Shown in pieces: positions 1 through 7,356 of a DNA stretch of 64,000 nt. Source of the DNA: Candidatus Competibacteraceae bacterium (GTDB lineage Bacteria; Pseudomonadota; Gammaproteobacteria; Competibacterales; Competibacteraceae); the NCBI GenBank assembly GCA_016713505.1, contig JADJPA010000001.1:310001-374000 (forward strand), written 5' to 3'. Positions within the stretch are counted from its first letter, which is position 1; every line of letters starts with the position of its first letter. Both the position numbers and the translations under genes were made by a program. The notes under the pieces were generated by a model. It was not told the DNA's origin and did not search any database. It saw only the letters and a list, made by a program, of their open reading frames with translations.

Positions 1-101
1 TTAATAATGCCATTATTTTATAGGATCGATAAAAAATATGAATTTGTTTTATCAATAAGGGCGCTTTAAGCTTAGTAATATCTTGAATGAGGAACGAAAC
101 A

Positions 102-1505
102 ATGGCCGGTAAAACCCTGTATGACAAACTCTGGGACGCGCATGTGGTGCACGCTGATCCCGATGGCACCACGCTGCTCTATATCGACCGCCACTTGGTG
201 CATGAGGTCACCTCACCGCAGGCGTTTGAGAGTTTGAAGCTGACCGGCCGTCAGCCGTGGCGGCGGGAATCGATGGTGGCGATGGCGGATCACAACACCC
301 CGACCGATCCCGGTTTCACCACCATCGCCGATCCGGTGTCGCGGCTCCAGGTCGAAACCCTGGACGCCAACGCGCGCAATCTGAATTTGCGCTATTTCCC
401 GATTGGGGATCAACGGCGCGGCATCGTCCATGTGGTCGGCCCGGAGCAGGGCGCGACCTTGCCCGGTATGACCATCGTCTGTGGCGATTCGCACACCTCG
501 ACCCATGGCGCATTTGCGGCGCTGGCTTTCGGTATCGGCACCTCTGAAGTCGAGCATGTGATGGCGACCCAATGCCTGATCCAGAAAAAAGCTAAGTCGA
601 TGCTGGTACGGGTCGATGGTCAATTGGGGCCGGGCGTGACTGCCAAGGACATTATTCTGGCGATCATCGGCCAAATCGGCACAGCGGGCGGCACCGGCTA
701 CGCGGTCGAATTCGGCGGCTCGGCGATTCAGGCGCTGAGCATGGAAGGCCGCATGACCATCTGCAACATGGCGATTGAAGCCGGGGCGCGGGCGGGCATG
801 GTGGCGGTGGACGAGAAAACCATCGACTACATCAAAGGTCGGCCGTTTGCGCCGCAAGGTGAGGTGTGGGAACGGGCGGTTGCCGCCTGGCGCGAGTTAC
901 ATAGCGACGCCGACGCTCATTTCGATAAAGTTATCCCGCTCGACGCAGCGACGCTGCAACCGCAAGTAACTTGGGGCACTTCGCCGGAAATGGTGACCTC
1001 GGTTGATGGCGCGGTGCCCGATCCGAGCCGTGAAGCCGATCCGGTCAAGCGCCAGAGCATCGAACAAGCCTTGCGGTATATGGGGTTACAGCCGAATACA
1101 CCGATGACACAAATCAAGCTGGATCGGGTGTTTATCGGTTCCTGCACCAACGGCCGCATCGAGGATTTACGGGCGGCGGCGGCGGTCATCAAAGGTCGCA
1201 AAGTCGCATCGACCTTGAAACAAGCCTTGGTGGTGCCGGGTTCCGGTTTGGTGAAGCAGCAAGCGGAAGCTGAAGGGCTGGATCAGATTTTCACCGCCGC
1301 CGGGTTTGAATGGCGCGAGCAGGGTTGCTCAATGTGTCTGGCGATGAACGCCGACCGCTTGTTGGCGGGCGAGCATTGCGCCTCGACCTCGAATCGCAAT
1401 TTCGAGGGTCGGCAGGGTGTGGGCGGTCGCACTCATCTGGTGAGTCCGGCGATGGCGGCGGCGGCGGCGCTGGCCGGGCATTTCGTCGATGTCCGCCACT
1501 TTTAG
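102..1505 (+). CDS. leuC: 3-isopropylmalate dehydratase large subunit LeuC
   Basis: Catalytic subunit of isopropylmalate isomerase, which converts 2-isopropylmalate to 3-isopropylmalate in leucine synthesis, working with LeuD in the cytosol. The 467-aa product has the usual length of the family. Aconitase-type 4Fe-4S ligands are visible as Cys348 in GSCTNGR and Cys409/Cys412 in GCSMC; VCGDSHTSTHGAF lies near residue 130. The ATG at 102 is preferred because GAGG sits about 9 bases upstream, although the frame stays open to an in-frame ATG at 87. It begins the leuC-GST-leuD-leuB cluster; leuD follows after an inserted GST-family gene. Confidence 0.97.
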   Translation: MAGKTLYDKLWDAHVVHADPDGTTLLYIDRHLVHEVTSPQAFESLKLTGRQPWRRESMVAMADHNTPTDPGFTTIADPVSRLQVETLDANARNLNLRYFPIGDQRRGIVHVVGPEQGATLPGMTIVCGDSHTSTHGAFAALAFGIGTSEVEHVMATQCLIQKKAKSMLVRVDGQLGPGVTAKDIILAIIGQIGTAGGTGYAVEFGGSAIQALSMEGRMTICNMAIEAGARAGMVAVDEKTIDYIKGRPFAPQGEVWERAVAAWRELHSDADAHFDKVIPLDAATLQPQVTWGTSPEMVTSVDGAVPDPSREADPVKRQSIEQALRYMGLQPNTPMTQIKLDRVFIGSCTNGRIEDLRAAAAVIKGRKVASTLKQALVVPGSGLVKQQAEAEGLDQIFTAAGFEWREQGCSMCLAMNADRLLAGEHCASTSNRNFEGRQGVGGRTHLVSPAMAAAAALAGHFVDVRHF

Positions 1506-1516
1506 GAGCCAGCGTG

Positions 1517-2167
1517 ATGCGTCCGCAATTAGTGATTGGTAATAAAGCCTATTCTTCCTGGTCGTTGCGGCCGTGGCTGGCGGCGCGGCATGGCGGAATC
1601 GACTTCGAGGAAATCCGCATTCCGCTGTATACGCCGGATTCAGTAGCGCAAATCCGCCACTACTCGCCATCCGGCAAGGTGCCAGCCTGGCGCGAAGGCG
1701 AGTTCGTGGTGTGGGAATCGCTGGCGATTTGTGAATATCTGGCGGAGCAGGTGCCGACGCTATGGCCGTCCGATCCCAAAGCACGGGCAGTGGCGCGTTC
1801 GATCAGCACCGAAATGCACGCCGGATTTACCGCCTTGCGCACCAGCATGACCATGAACGCTCGCGCCCGTGGTCGCAACGTGCCGGTGACGCCAGAAATC
1901 GCCGCTGACATCGACCGCATCGCCGCCATCTGGACGGATTGTCGTCAACGCTTTGGCACGGGCGGGCCGTGGTTGTTTGGCGCGTTTTCCATCGCCGACG
2001 CCATGTTCGGGCCGGTGGTGCTGCGCTTCGTGCCTTATGGCGTCAATCGGCCCGGCGTGGTCGATGACTACGTAGCCAATTTCATGGCCGATCCGCATCT
2101 CAAAGCGTGGATCGCCGCCGCCGAGCAAGAAACCGAAGTGCTGGAACCATTTGAAATGGGCCGCTAA
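1517..2167 (+). CDS. Glutathione S-transferase family protein
   Basis: A 216-aa cytosolic GST-fold protein. The N-terminal thioredoxin-like half carries SSWSLRPWLA near residue 13, SPSGKVPAW with the cis-Pro around residue 57, and ESLAICEYLAE, which normally binds the gamma-glutamyl part of glutathione. The helical C-terminal half has GAFSIADAMFGPVV, the family's N-capping/SIADA motif. AGGAG 8 bases upstream fixes the ATG at 1517; a GTG one codon earlier is possible. It lies 11 bases after leuC and 21 before leuD on the same strand, so it is probably co-transcribed. Substrate is unknown; a role in leucine synthesis is not implied by its fold. Subfamily assignment is tentative. Confidence 0.9.
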   Translation: MRPQLVIGNKAYSSWSLRPWLAARHGGIDFEEIRIPLYTPDSVAQIRHYSPSGKVPAWREGEFVVWESLAICEYLAEQVPTLWPSDPKARAVARSISTEMHAGFTALRTSMTMNARARGRNVPVTPEIAADIDRIAAIWTDCRQRFGTGGPWLFGAFSIADAMFGPVVLRFVPYGVNRPGVVDDYVANFMADPHLKAWIAAAEQETEVLEPFEMGR

Positions 2168-2188
2168 ACGCGGCTGGGAGCTTGATGC

Positions 2189-2827
2189 ATGAAATCCTTT
2201 ACCCAATTGGATGGCTTGGTGGTGTCGGTGGATCGGGCCAATGTCGATACCGACGCCATCATCCCCAAGCAGTTTTTGAAGTCGATCAAGCGCACCGGCT
2301 TCGGTGATTTTCTGTTCGACGAATGGCGTTATCACGACCACGGTGAGCCAGGCATGGATTGCACCCATCGGCCGCGTCGCACCGAATTCAGTCTGAATCA
2401 GGAACGCTATCGGGGCGCAACCATCCTGCTGGCGCGGGAGAATTTCGGCTGCGGCTCTTCGCGTGAACACGCGGTGTGGGCGCTGGAGGAGTACGGCATT
2501 CGCTGCATGATCGCGCCCAGTTTCGCCGATATTTTCTTCTCCAACAGCTTCAAATCGGGCTTGTTGCCGATCAAGTTGGATGCCGATTTCGTGGAGCGCT
2601 TGTTCCGCGAGGTCGAAGCGACGCCGGGTTATCGGCTGACCGTGGATTTGGCGGCGCAGACGGTAAAAACGCCGGGCGGCGAGACTTTCGGCTTTGAGGT
2701 CGATCCGTTCCGCAAGGAATGCCTGTTGAACGGCTGGGACGACATCGGCCTGACCTTGCGCCACGCCGATGAGATTCGCGCTTACGAGAACCGGCGGCGG
2801 CAGGACGCGCCGTGGTTGTTTGCCTGA
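2189..2827 (+). CDS. leuD: 3-isopropylmalate dehydratase small subunit LeuD
   Basis: Small (swivel-domain) subunit of isopropylmalate isomerase, forming the active site with LeuC. The 212-aa product starts MKSFTQLDGLVVSVDRANVD and contains the diagnostic NFGCGSSREHAVWAL around residues 86-100. Slightly longer than the roughly 200-aa enterobacterial form. GGGAG ends 8 bases before the ATG at 2189; an overlapping ATG at 2185 is out of frame. Expected to be translated from the same message as leuC and the GST gene. A palindromic repeat starts immediately after the stop. Confidence 0.97.
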   Translation: MKSFTQLDGLVVSVDRANVDTDAIIPKQFLKSIKRTGFGDFLFDEWRYHDHGEPGMDCTHRPRRTEFSLNQERYRGATILLARENFGCGSSREHAVWALEEYGIRCMIAPSFADIFFSNSFKSGLLPIKLDADFVERLFREVEATPGYRLTVDLAAQTVKTPGGETFGFEVDPFRKECLLNGWDDIGLTLRHADEIRAYENRRRQDAPWLFA

Positions 2828-2891
2828 GTAGGGGCGACCGGCCGGTCGCCCCTACCCGGTTGGCCGTCCCTGCCCGGCCGGTCGCCCCTAC
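2828..2891. repeat. 28-bp perfect palindrome plus a repeated half-site
   Basis: Bases 2828-2855 form a perfect 28-bp palindrome with half-site GTAGGGGCGACCGG. The right half extended to 18 bases (CCGGCCGGTCGCCCCTAC) occurs again at 2874-2891, 36 bases downstream. It fills the gap between leuD and leuB, starting at the last gap base-pair after the leuD stop. This looks like a dispersed REP-like intergenic element, possibly acting as an mRNA-stabilising hairpin or partial terminator; no T-run follows, so a classical terminator is unlikely. Confidence 0.8.
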
Positions 2892-2932
2892 GGGGTTGAT
2901 GGCACTATCTTCAACGACTTGCAGGAAATGAG

Positions 2933-4015
2933 ATGACGCATAAAGTGTTGGTGCTGCCCGGCGATGGCATCGGCCCGGAAATCGCCCCGGAAGGGGCGAA
3001 AATCCTGCAATGCTTGCAACAGGAATATGGGCTGGATATTACGCTGGAGTACGGCTTGCTCGGTGGCTGCGCGGTGGATGTGTTGGGCGAGCCGTACCCG
3101 GCGGAAACTCGCCGTCAAGCGCATGAGGCCGACGCCATTCTGCTTGGCGCGGTCGGTGGCCCGCAGTGGAACACGCTGGAGCGGCCGTTGCGCCCCGAAC
3201 GTGGCTTGCTGGCAATTCGTAGCGATCTGGAACTGTTCGCCAATCTGCGCCCGGCGGCGCTATTTCCGCAACTGGCGGCGGCATCCTCGCTCAAGCCGGA
3301 ATTAGTGGCCGGCCTGGATGTGCTGATCGTGCGCGAGTTGAACGGCGACATTTATTTTGGCCAGCCGCGCGGCATCCGTACCTTGGAAAGCGGCGAGCGG
3401 GAAGGTTTCAACACCATGCTCTACCGCGAATCCGAAGTCGAGCGGATTGCACGGGTGGCGTTTGAGGCCGCGCGCAAACGTCACCGCAAGCTCTGTTCGG
3501 TAGATAAGGCCAACGTATTGGAAACGTCCGAACTATGGCGGGAAACGGTCGAGCGAGTAGCGCGGGATTATCCGGATGTGGCGCTGTCTCATCAGTATGT
3601 GGATAACGCCGCGATGCAGCTGGTCCGCGCGCCCAAGCAGTTCGACGTGATTGTGACCGGCAATCTGTTCGGCGACATTCTGTCCGACTGCGCCGCGATG
3701 CTGACCGGCTCCATCGGCATGTTGCCCTCGGCCTCACTGGATGCGAAGGGCAAGGGGCTATATGAACCGATTCACGGCTCCGCACCTGACATTGCGGGCA
3801 AAGGCGCAGCCAATCCGTTGGCGAGCATTTTGTCGGCGGCGATGCTGTTGCGCCATAGCTTGAATGAGCCGGAACACGCCGCGCGGGTGGAACACGCTGT
3901 CAGTCAGGTGCTGGATCAAGGTTTGCGGACACTGGATATTATGGCCGAAGGGATGACGCCGGTTGGAACGCAGGCGATGGGCGATGCGGTGGTGGCGGCG
4001 TTGGTAGGGGATTGA
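2933..4015 (+). CDS. leuB: 3-isopropylmalate dehydrogenase LeuB
   Basis: NAD-dependent oxidative decarboxylation of 3-isopropylmalate to 2-oxoisocaproate, the third leucine-specific step. The 360-aa protein is full length and starts MTHKVLVLPGDGIGPEI. Family signatures are ELNGDIYFGQPRG near residue 136, NLFGDILSD (Mg2+/substrate-binding Asp) near residue 245, and the NAD-binding HGSAPDIAGKGAANP near residue 285. AGGAAATG precedes the ATG. It follows leuD after a 105-base gap holding the palindromic repeat. An abrupt fall in GC begins right after the stop. Confidence 0.98.
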   Translation: MTHKVLVLPGDGIGPEIAPEGAKILQCLQQEYGLDITLEYGLLGGCAVDVLGEPYPAETRRQAHEADAILLGAVGGPQWNTLERPLRPERGLLAIRSDLELFANLRPAALFPQLAAASSLKPELVAGLDVLIVRELNGDIYFGQPRGIRTLESGEREGFNTMLYRESEVERIARVAFEAARKRHRKLCSVDKANVLETSELWRETVERVARDYPDVALSHQYVDNAAMQLVRAPKQFDVIVTGNLFGDILSDCAAMLTGSIGMLPSASLDAKGKGLYEPIHGSAPDIAGKGAANPLASILSAAMLLRHSLNEPEHAARVEHAVSQVLDQGLRTLDIMAEGMTPVGTQAMGDAVVAALVGD

Positions 4016-4176
4016 TGCAAGATAAATTATTGGTTTATATAAAAGTTCTAAATATTCCATTTTCCGATGTGATGAATGCTTATTTCAGCAATCATTCTAT
4101 AATGTAGGACAAGCAAAAAATGTTTATGTACGTAGTTTATAAAAATCTTTGTATATTTTAGAAGAAGATTAAATTA
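4016..4176. other. AT-rich intergenic boundary
   Basis: The composition changes sharply from GC-rich leuB to AT-rich DNA here, marking the left edge of an apparent insertion. A perfect TATAAT is present at 4098-4103, about 80 bases before the next start codon, but no good -35 hexamer lies 16-18 bases upstream of it, so a promoter is only possible. No RNA gene or terminator with a convincing stem was seen. Confidence 0.45.
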
Positions 4177-5055
4177 ATGAGAACTCTTGACAGCCATGTT
4201 AGTCATGCATTGGGACATTATGGTAGTTTACTTGAAGAACATTTTCAATGTGATGTTATTGCATATGTGGGTCAAATACATCCAGTATTTCTACAAGATT
4301 TTTTAGAATTTGTCGAAACTCTAATTGAAATTAAATCTGAGAATCAACTTCATAAAAAACGATTGGTATTAGTATTAAGTACTCCAGGAGGAGTGGCGGA
4401 AGCAGTTGAGAAAATGGTAGAAATTATTCGTCATCACTATGAGGAAGTTTATTTTATTGTTCCCAATGCGGCTATGTCGGCTGGAACTATTTTCTGTATG
4501 TCAGGCGATAAGATTTATATGGATTATGCATCGTCTCTTGGGCCTATTGATCCACAAGTTCAAACATATGATGGAAGATTGGTTCCTGCACTTGGTTATA
4601 TAGATAAAGTTAATGAATTTATAAGAAAATCTCAATCCAAAGAAGGGCTAACAGATGCTGAGCTAATTATGCTAAAAAGCTTAGATTTGGCCATGCTAAG
4701 TAGATATGAACAGGCCAGGGAGCTATCAATATCTTTATTAAAGATGTGGTTGGTTAAATATAAATTTAAGGATTGGAAAAATCATAGAACAACAAAGCCT
4801 GGAACGCCAGTTACAGATAAACAGAAACAACAACGAGCCGAGAAAATTGCAAAGCTATTGAGTGATAATAAGATTTGGCACTCTCATGGGCGAATGATTG
4901 GCATCAAAACCTTACAGGAAACACTTAAGCTTGAAATTGAAGATTTCACTTATGAAAAAGAACTGAGAAGGATTATAAGAATGTACAGTGAGTTGCTCAT
5001 GGAATACGTTGAAAAACAAGAAGCTCCTTTCTTTATGCACAGCTGTAGGAGATAA
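4177..5055 (+). CDS. Serine protease of the ClpP/SppA fold (SDH_sah-like)
   Basis: A 292-aa soluble protein of the crotonase-fold peptidase group. LSTPGG at residues 67-72 matches the oxyanion-hole glycines, NAAMSAGT at 97-104 places the nucleophile at Ser101, and SSLGPIDPQ at 119-127 matches the conserved loop of the serine dehydrogenase proteinase (SDH_sah) family. WHSHGRMIGI near residue 237 is also family-like. No signal peptide or membrane segment is evident, so a cytosolic enzyme is inferred. Codon use is AT-rich compared with the flanking leucine and asd genes, which suggests horizontal acquisition. A 62-aa ORF follows 4 bases later. The physiological substrate is unknown; the family name reflects one historical activity and should not be taken as function. 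Confidence 0.78.
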   Translation: MRTLDSHVSHALGHYGSLLEEHFQCDVIAYVGQIHPVFLQDFLEFVETLIEIKSENQLHKKRLVLVLSTPGGVAEAVEKMVEIIRHHYEEVYFIVPNAAMSAGTIFCMSGDKIYMDYASSLGPIDPQVQTYDGRLVPALGYIDKVNEFIRKSQSKEGLTDAELIMLKSLDLAMLSRYEQARELSISLLKMWLVKYKFKDWKNHRTTKPGTPVTDKQKQQRAEKIAKLLSDNKIWHSHGRMIGIKTLQETLKLEIEDFTYEKELRRIIRMYSELLMEYVEKQEAPFFMHSCRR

Positions 5056-5059
5056 GATC

Positions 5060-5248
5060 ATGTCCGACAAGAAGAAGTTAGAAAATATTCTTGAAGAAGT
5101 ACAAGCTAAAATACCTGTGCATCGAAGATTACGTATTGAAGAATTACATCAGAAGTTTGAGAAATTTGCTGATAAAGGTTTAGTGGAACGGCCAACTTAC
5201 AAGCTAGCTCCAGCTAGTTCTCTTCCGAAATGCCTTTCATCCCATTGA
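5060..5248 (+). CDS. Small hypothetical protein downstream of the SDH-type protease
   Basis: A 62-aa AT-rich ORF. The ATG at 5060 lies 10 bases downstream of GTAGGAGA, a good ribosome binding site, and 4 bases after the protease stop, so the two are probably translated from one message. The product starts MSDKKKLENILEEVQAK and is charged, with a likely helical N-terminal half (KLENILEEVQ...LRIEELHQKFEKF) and no membrane segment. I recognise no family. It might be a partner of the protease, or a remnant of a longer gene, since its C-terminus ends abruptly in SSLPKCLSSH. Confidence 0.55.
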   Translation: MSDKKKLENILEEVQAKIPVHRRLRIEELHQKFEKFADKGLVERPTYKLAPASSLPKCLSSH

Positions 5249-5312
5249 AAGATTTAGGAAGTCTTTAATTTGGTCTAATTAATTAGGAACTAGATTTTAA
5301 AATAAAAACGTT

Positions 5313-5891
5313 TTGAAGATAAATAAACTGAAGACTTTGAGTGATTTGCTGCAATCTGCTGAAGAACGGATTGAGTTAATCAACGGTGAAATCATCAAGC
5401 GCCCCATGGCGCGTTCCGAGCACACCCTTATCCAGTCGAATATTTCTGATGAAATTTCGCTGTTCAAGCGGAAAGATGGCTTCGGCGGTTGGTGGATCAT
5501 GACGGAGATCAGCCTTCAGTGCAGCGAGCATCAATGCCCGAATCACGATCTCGCTGGATGGCGGAAAGAGCGGGTGCCGCGTAGACCTTCGGGAATGATG
5601 ACGATCATTCCTGATTGGGTTTGTGAAATCACCTCTCCCGGTTACAAAAGAAAAGATTTATTTCATCATTTTATGCTGTTGCAACGGAGCAAGACACCTT
5701 ACTACTGGGTGATTTCCCCGGAAGACAAAACACTCATTGCCTACGAGCTAGAAAATGAAAAGTATCATGTGACCTTTTCCGTCGAATACGGTGTTGATAA
5801 ACATATTCACAAAGCACCCATAGCTCCCTTTGCGGAAACTGAGATCGATTTGCAGTACATCTTTGGCGATGAATCAATAAATCAAGGCTGA
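5313..5891 (+). CDS. Uma2 family (DUF820) endonuclease-like protein
   Basis: A 192-aa protein of the PD-(D/E)XK-fold Uma2 family, common in accessory DNA of cyanobacteria and environmental proteobacteria. Visible landmarks are RIELINGEII (19-28), PMARSEHTLIQ (31-41), the DLAGWRKERVP acidic motif with Asp79, PDWVCEITSP with Asp101 and Glu105, and PYYWVISPEDK (129-139). The Lys usually found about 14 residues after the Glu looks replaced by His119, so catalysis is uncertain. The start at 5313 is a TTG with no clear ribosome binding site; it is the furthest upstream sensible start. The role of Uma2 proteins is unsettled. GC is intermediate between the AT-rich protease and asd. Confidence 0.75.
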   Translation: MKINKLKTLSDLLQSAEERIELINGEIIKRPMARSEHTLIQSNISDEISLFKRKDGFGGWWIMTEISLQCSEHQCPNHDLAGWRKERVPRRPSGMMTIIPDWVCEITSPGYKRKDLFHHFMLLQRSKTPYYWVISPEDKTLIAYELENEKYHVTFSVEYGVDKHIHKAPIAPFAETEIDLQYIFGDESINQG

Positions 5892-5946
5892 TGTGAAACT
5901 TTATTGAAAAGCTTCCACATTACATTTCTGAATTGAGGGTAAGTTG

Positions 5947-7059
5947 ATGATGCGAGTCGGTTTGGTGGGTTGGCGCGGCATGGTGGGTTCCGTGCTGATG
6001 GATCGAATGCTGGCGGAAAATGATTTCGCCCACATTGATCCGGTATTTTTCACCACATCGAACGTCGGCGGGCGCGGCCCGGCGATCGGCAAGGACACGT
6101 CGACCTTGAAAGACGCCAAATCCGTCGCCGAACTGAAAGCGATGGATGCCATCATCACCTGCCAGGGTGGCGATTACAGCAACGAGATTTACCCGCAACT
6201 GCGCGCCGCCGGTTGGAAAGGCTACTGGATCGACGCTGCCTCGGCGCTGCGGATGAAAGACGATGCCGTCATCATCCTCGACCCGGTGAATCGGAAGGTG
6301 ATCGACGAGGCGCTGGCGCGGGGTGTGAAGGATTACATCGGCGGCAACTGCACGGTCAGCCTGATGTTGATGGGCTTGGGTGGTCTGTTCGCGCACGGGC
6401 TAGTGGAGTGGATGAGCGCGATGACTTATCAGGCGGCATCCGGCGCGGGCGCGCAGAACATGCGCGAGCTGATCCAGCAGATGGGGGTCATTCACGGTTC
6501 AGTGGCCAATCGGTTGGGCGAACCGGCCTCGGCGATTCTGGAAATCGACCGCACGGTGGCGGAAACCATCCGCTCCAGCGCGCTGCCGACCGAACATTTC
6601 GGCGTACCGCTGGCGGGCAGCCTGATTCCCTGGATCGACAAACAGGTGGAGAACGGCCAGAGCAAGGAAGAATGGAAAGGTCAGGCCGAAACCAACAAGA
6701 TTCTAGGCCGCTCTGACCGGCCGATTCCCATTGATGGACTTTGCGTGCGCATCGGCGCGATGCGCTGCCACAGTCAAGCGTTGACCATCAAACTGACCAA
6801 GGACGCACCGCTGGATGAACTCGTAGACATGATCGGCACGGCCAATGATTGGGTGAAAGTGATCCCCAACGAACGAGAGCGTTCGATCCGCGAACTGACG
6901 CCGGCCGCTGTCACCGGCACGCTCGGCGTCCCAGTGGGCCGGCTGCGCAAGCTCAACATGGGGCCGACCTATCTCGGCGCGTTCACCTGCGGCGATCAGT
7001 TGCTGTGGGGCGCGGCGGAGCCGCTGAGAAGGATGTTGCGGATATTATTGGAGAAGTAA
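5947..7059 (+). CDS. asd: Aspartate-semialdehyde dehydrogenase
   Basis: NADPH-dependent reduction of aspartyl phosphate to aspartate semialdehyde, the branch point to lysine/diaminopimelate, threonine and methionine. The 370-aa protein has GLVGWRGMVGSVL at the N-terminus (nucleotide binding), the catalytic Cys in GGNCTVSLM near residue 135, and the acid-base His in RCHSQALT near residue 276, as in the enterobacterial type. GAGGG 7 bases upstream favours the first ATG at 5947; a second ATG follows at 5950 and a TTG precedes it. In related genomes asd often directly follows leuB; here the accessory insert separates them. Confidence 0.96.
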   Translation: MMRVGLVGWRGMVGSVLMDRMLAENDFAHIDPVFFTTSNVGGRGPAIGKDTSTLKDAKSVAELKAMDAIITCQGGDYSNEIYPQLRAAGWKGYWIDAASALRMKDDAVIILDPVNRKVIDEALARGVKDYIGGNCTVSLMLMGLGGLFAHGLVEWMSAMTYQAASGAGAQNMRELIQQMGVIHGSVANRLGEPASAILEIDRTVAETIRSSALPTEHFGVPLAGSLIPWIDKQVENGQSKEEWKGQAETNKILGRSDRPIPIDGLCVRIGAMRCHSQALTIKLTKDAPLDELVDMIGTANDWVKVIPNERERSIRELTPAAVTGTLGVPVGRLRKLNMGPTYLGAFTCGDQLLWGAAEPLRRMLRILLEK

Positions 7060-7078
7060 AGCTCAATAACTGTGCTTG

Positions 7079-7099
7079 ATCCCGCATGGATGCGGGGAT
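7079..7099. repeat. Short perfect hairpin after asd
   Basis: CCCGCAT at 7081-7087 pairs with ATGCGGG at 7090-7096 across a GG centre, 20 bases after the asd stop. No T-run follows, so it is a weak terminator candidate at best; a REP-like mRNA-end hairpin is an alternative. Confidence 0.35.
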
Positions 7100-7199
7100 A
7101 GCCTACCGCAAAAACGGATTGAACTCGCGGATATCCGATGCTGAGCCATTGTATGGCGGATATCAGATCGTCGGTTGAGTCGAAAGGGAGAGCTGATTT

Positions 7200-7276
7200 T
7201 GGTGGCTACGGGTGGACTTGAACCACCGACACCGGCATTATGAGTGCCGTGCTCTAACCACCTGAGCTACGTAGCC
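7200..7276 (-). tRNA. tRNA-Met (elongator, CAT anticodon)
   Basis: The minus strand folds as a 77-nt cloverleaf with encoded CCA. The acceptor GGCTACG pairs with CGTAGCC; the D arm is AGCTCAGGTGGTTAGAGC; the anticodon loop CTCATAA carries CAT between a CGGCA/TGCCG stem; the T arm is GGTGGTTCAAGTCCACC. The GGCTACGTAGCTCAG 5' half is that of elongator tRNA-Met. A CAT anticodon could also be tRNA-Ile2 with lysidine, but the body matches elongator Met better. It lies between asd and ychF. Confidence 0.93.
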
Positions 7277-7356
7277 ATACAGAGGAGGGGCTTGCAAAGA
7301 GCCCATAATTATCGGCGCGACACCGATCAGCGTCAAGAACAAAGATCCTGATAATC

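Noticed and set aside
1760..2764. Antisense ORF of 334 aa across the GST gene and leuD.
   Set aside because: No recognisable motif; both genes on the plus strand are complete.
4098..4103. TATAAT before the SDH-type protease.
   Set aside because: No acceptable -35 at 16-18 bases, so not called as a promoter.
7280..7356. Spacer after tRNA-Met considered as a second tRNA.
   Set aside because: No acceptor pairing or TTC loop.
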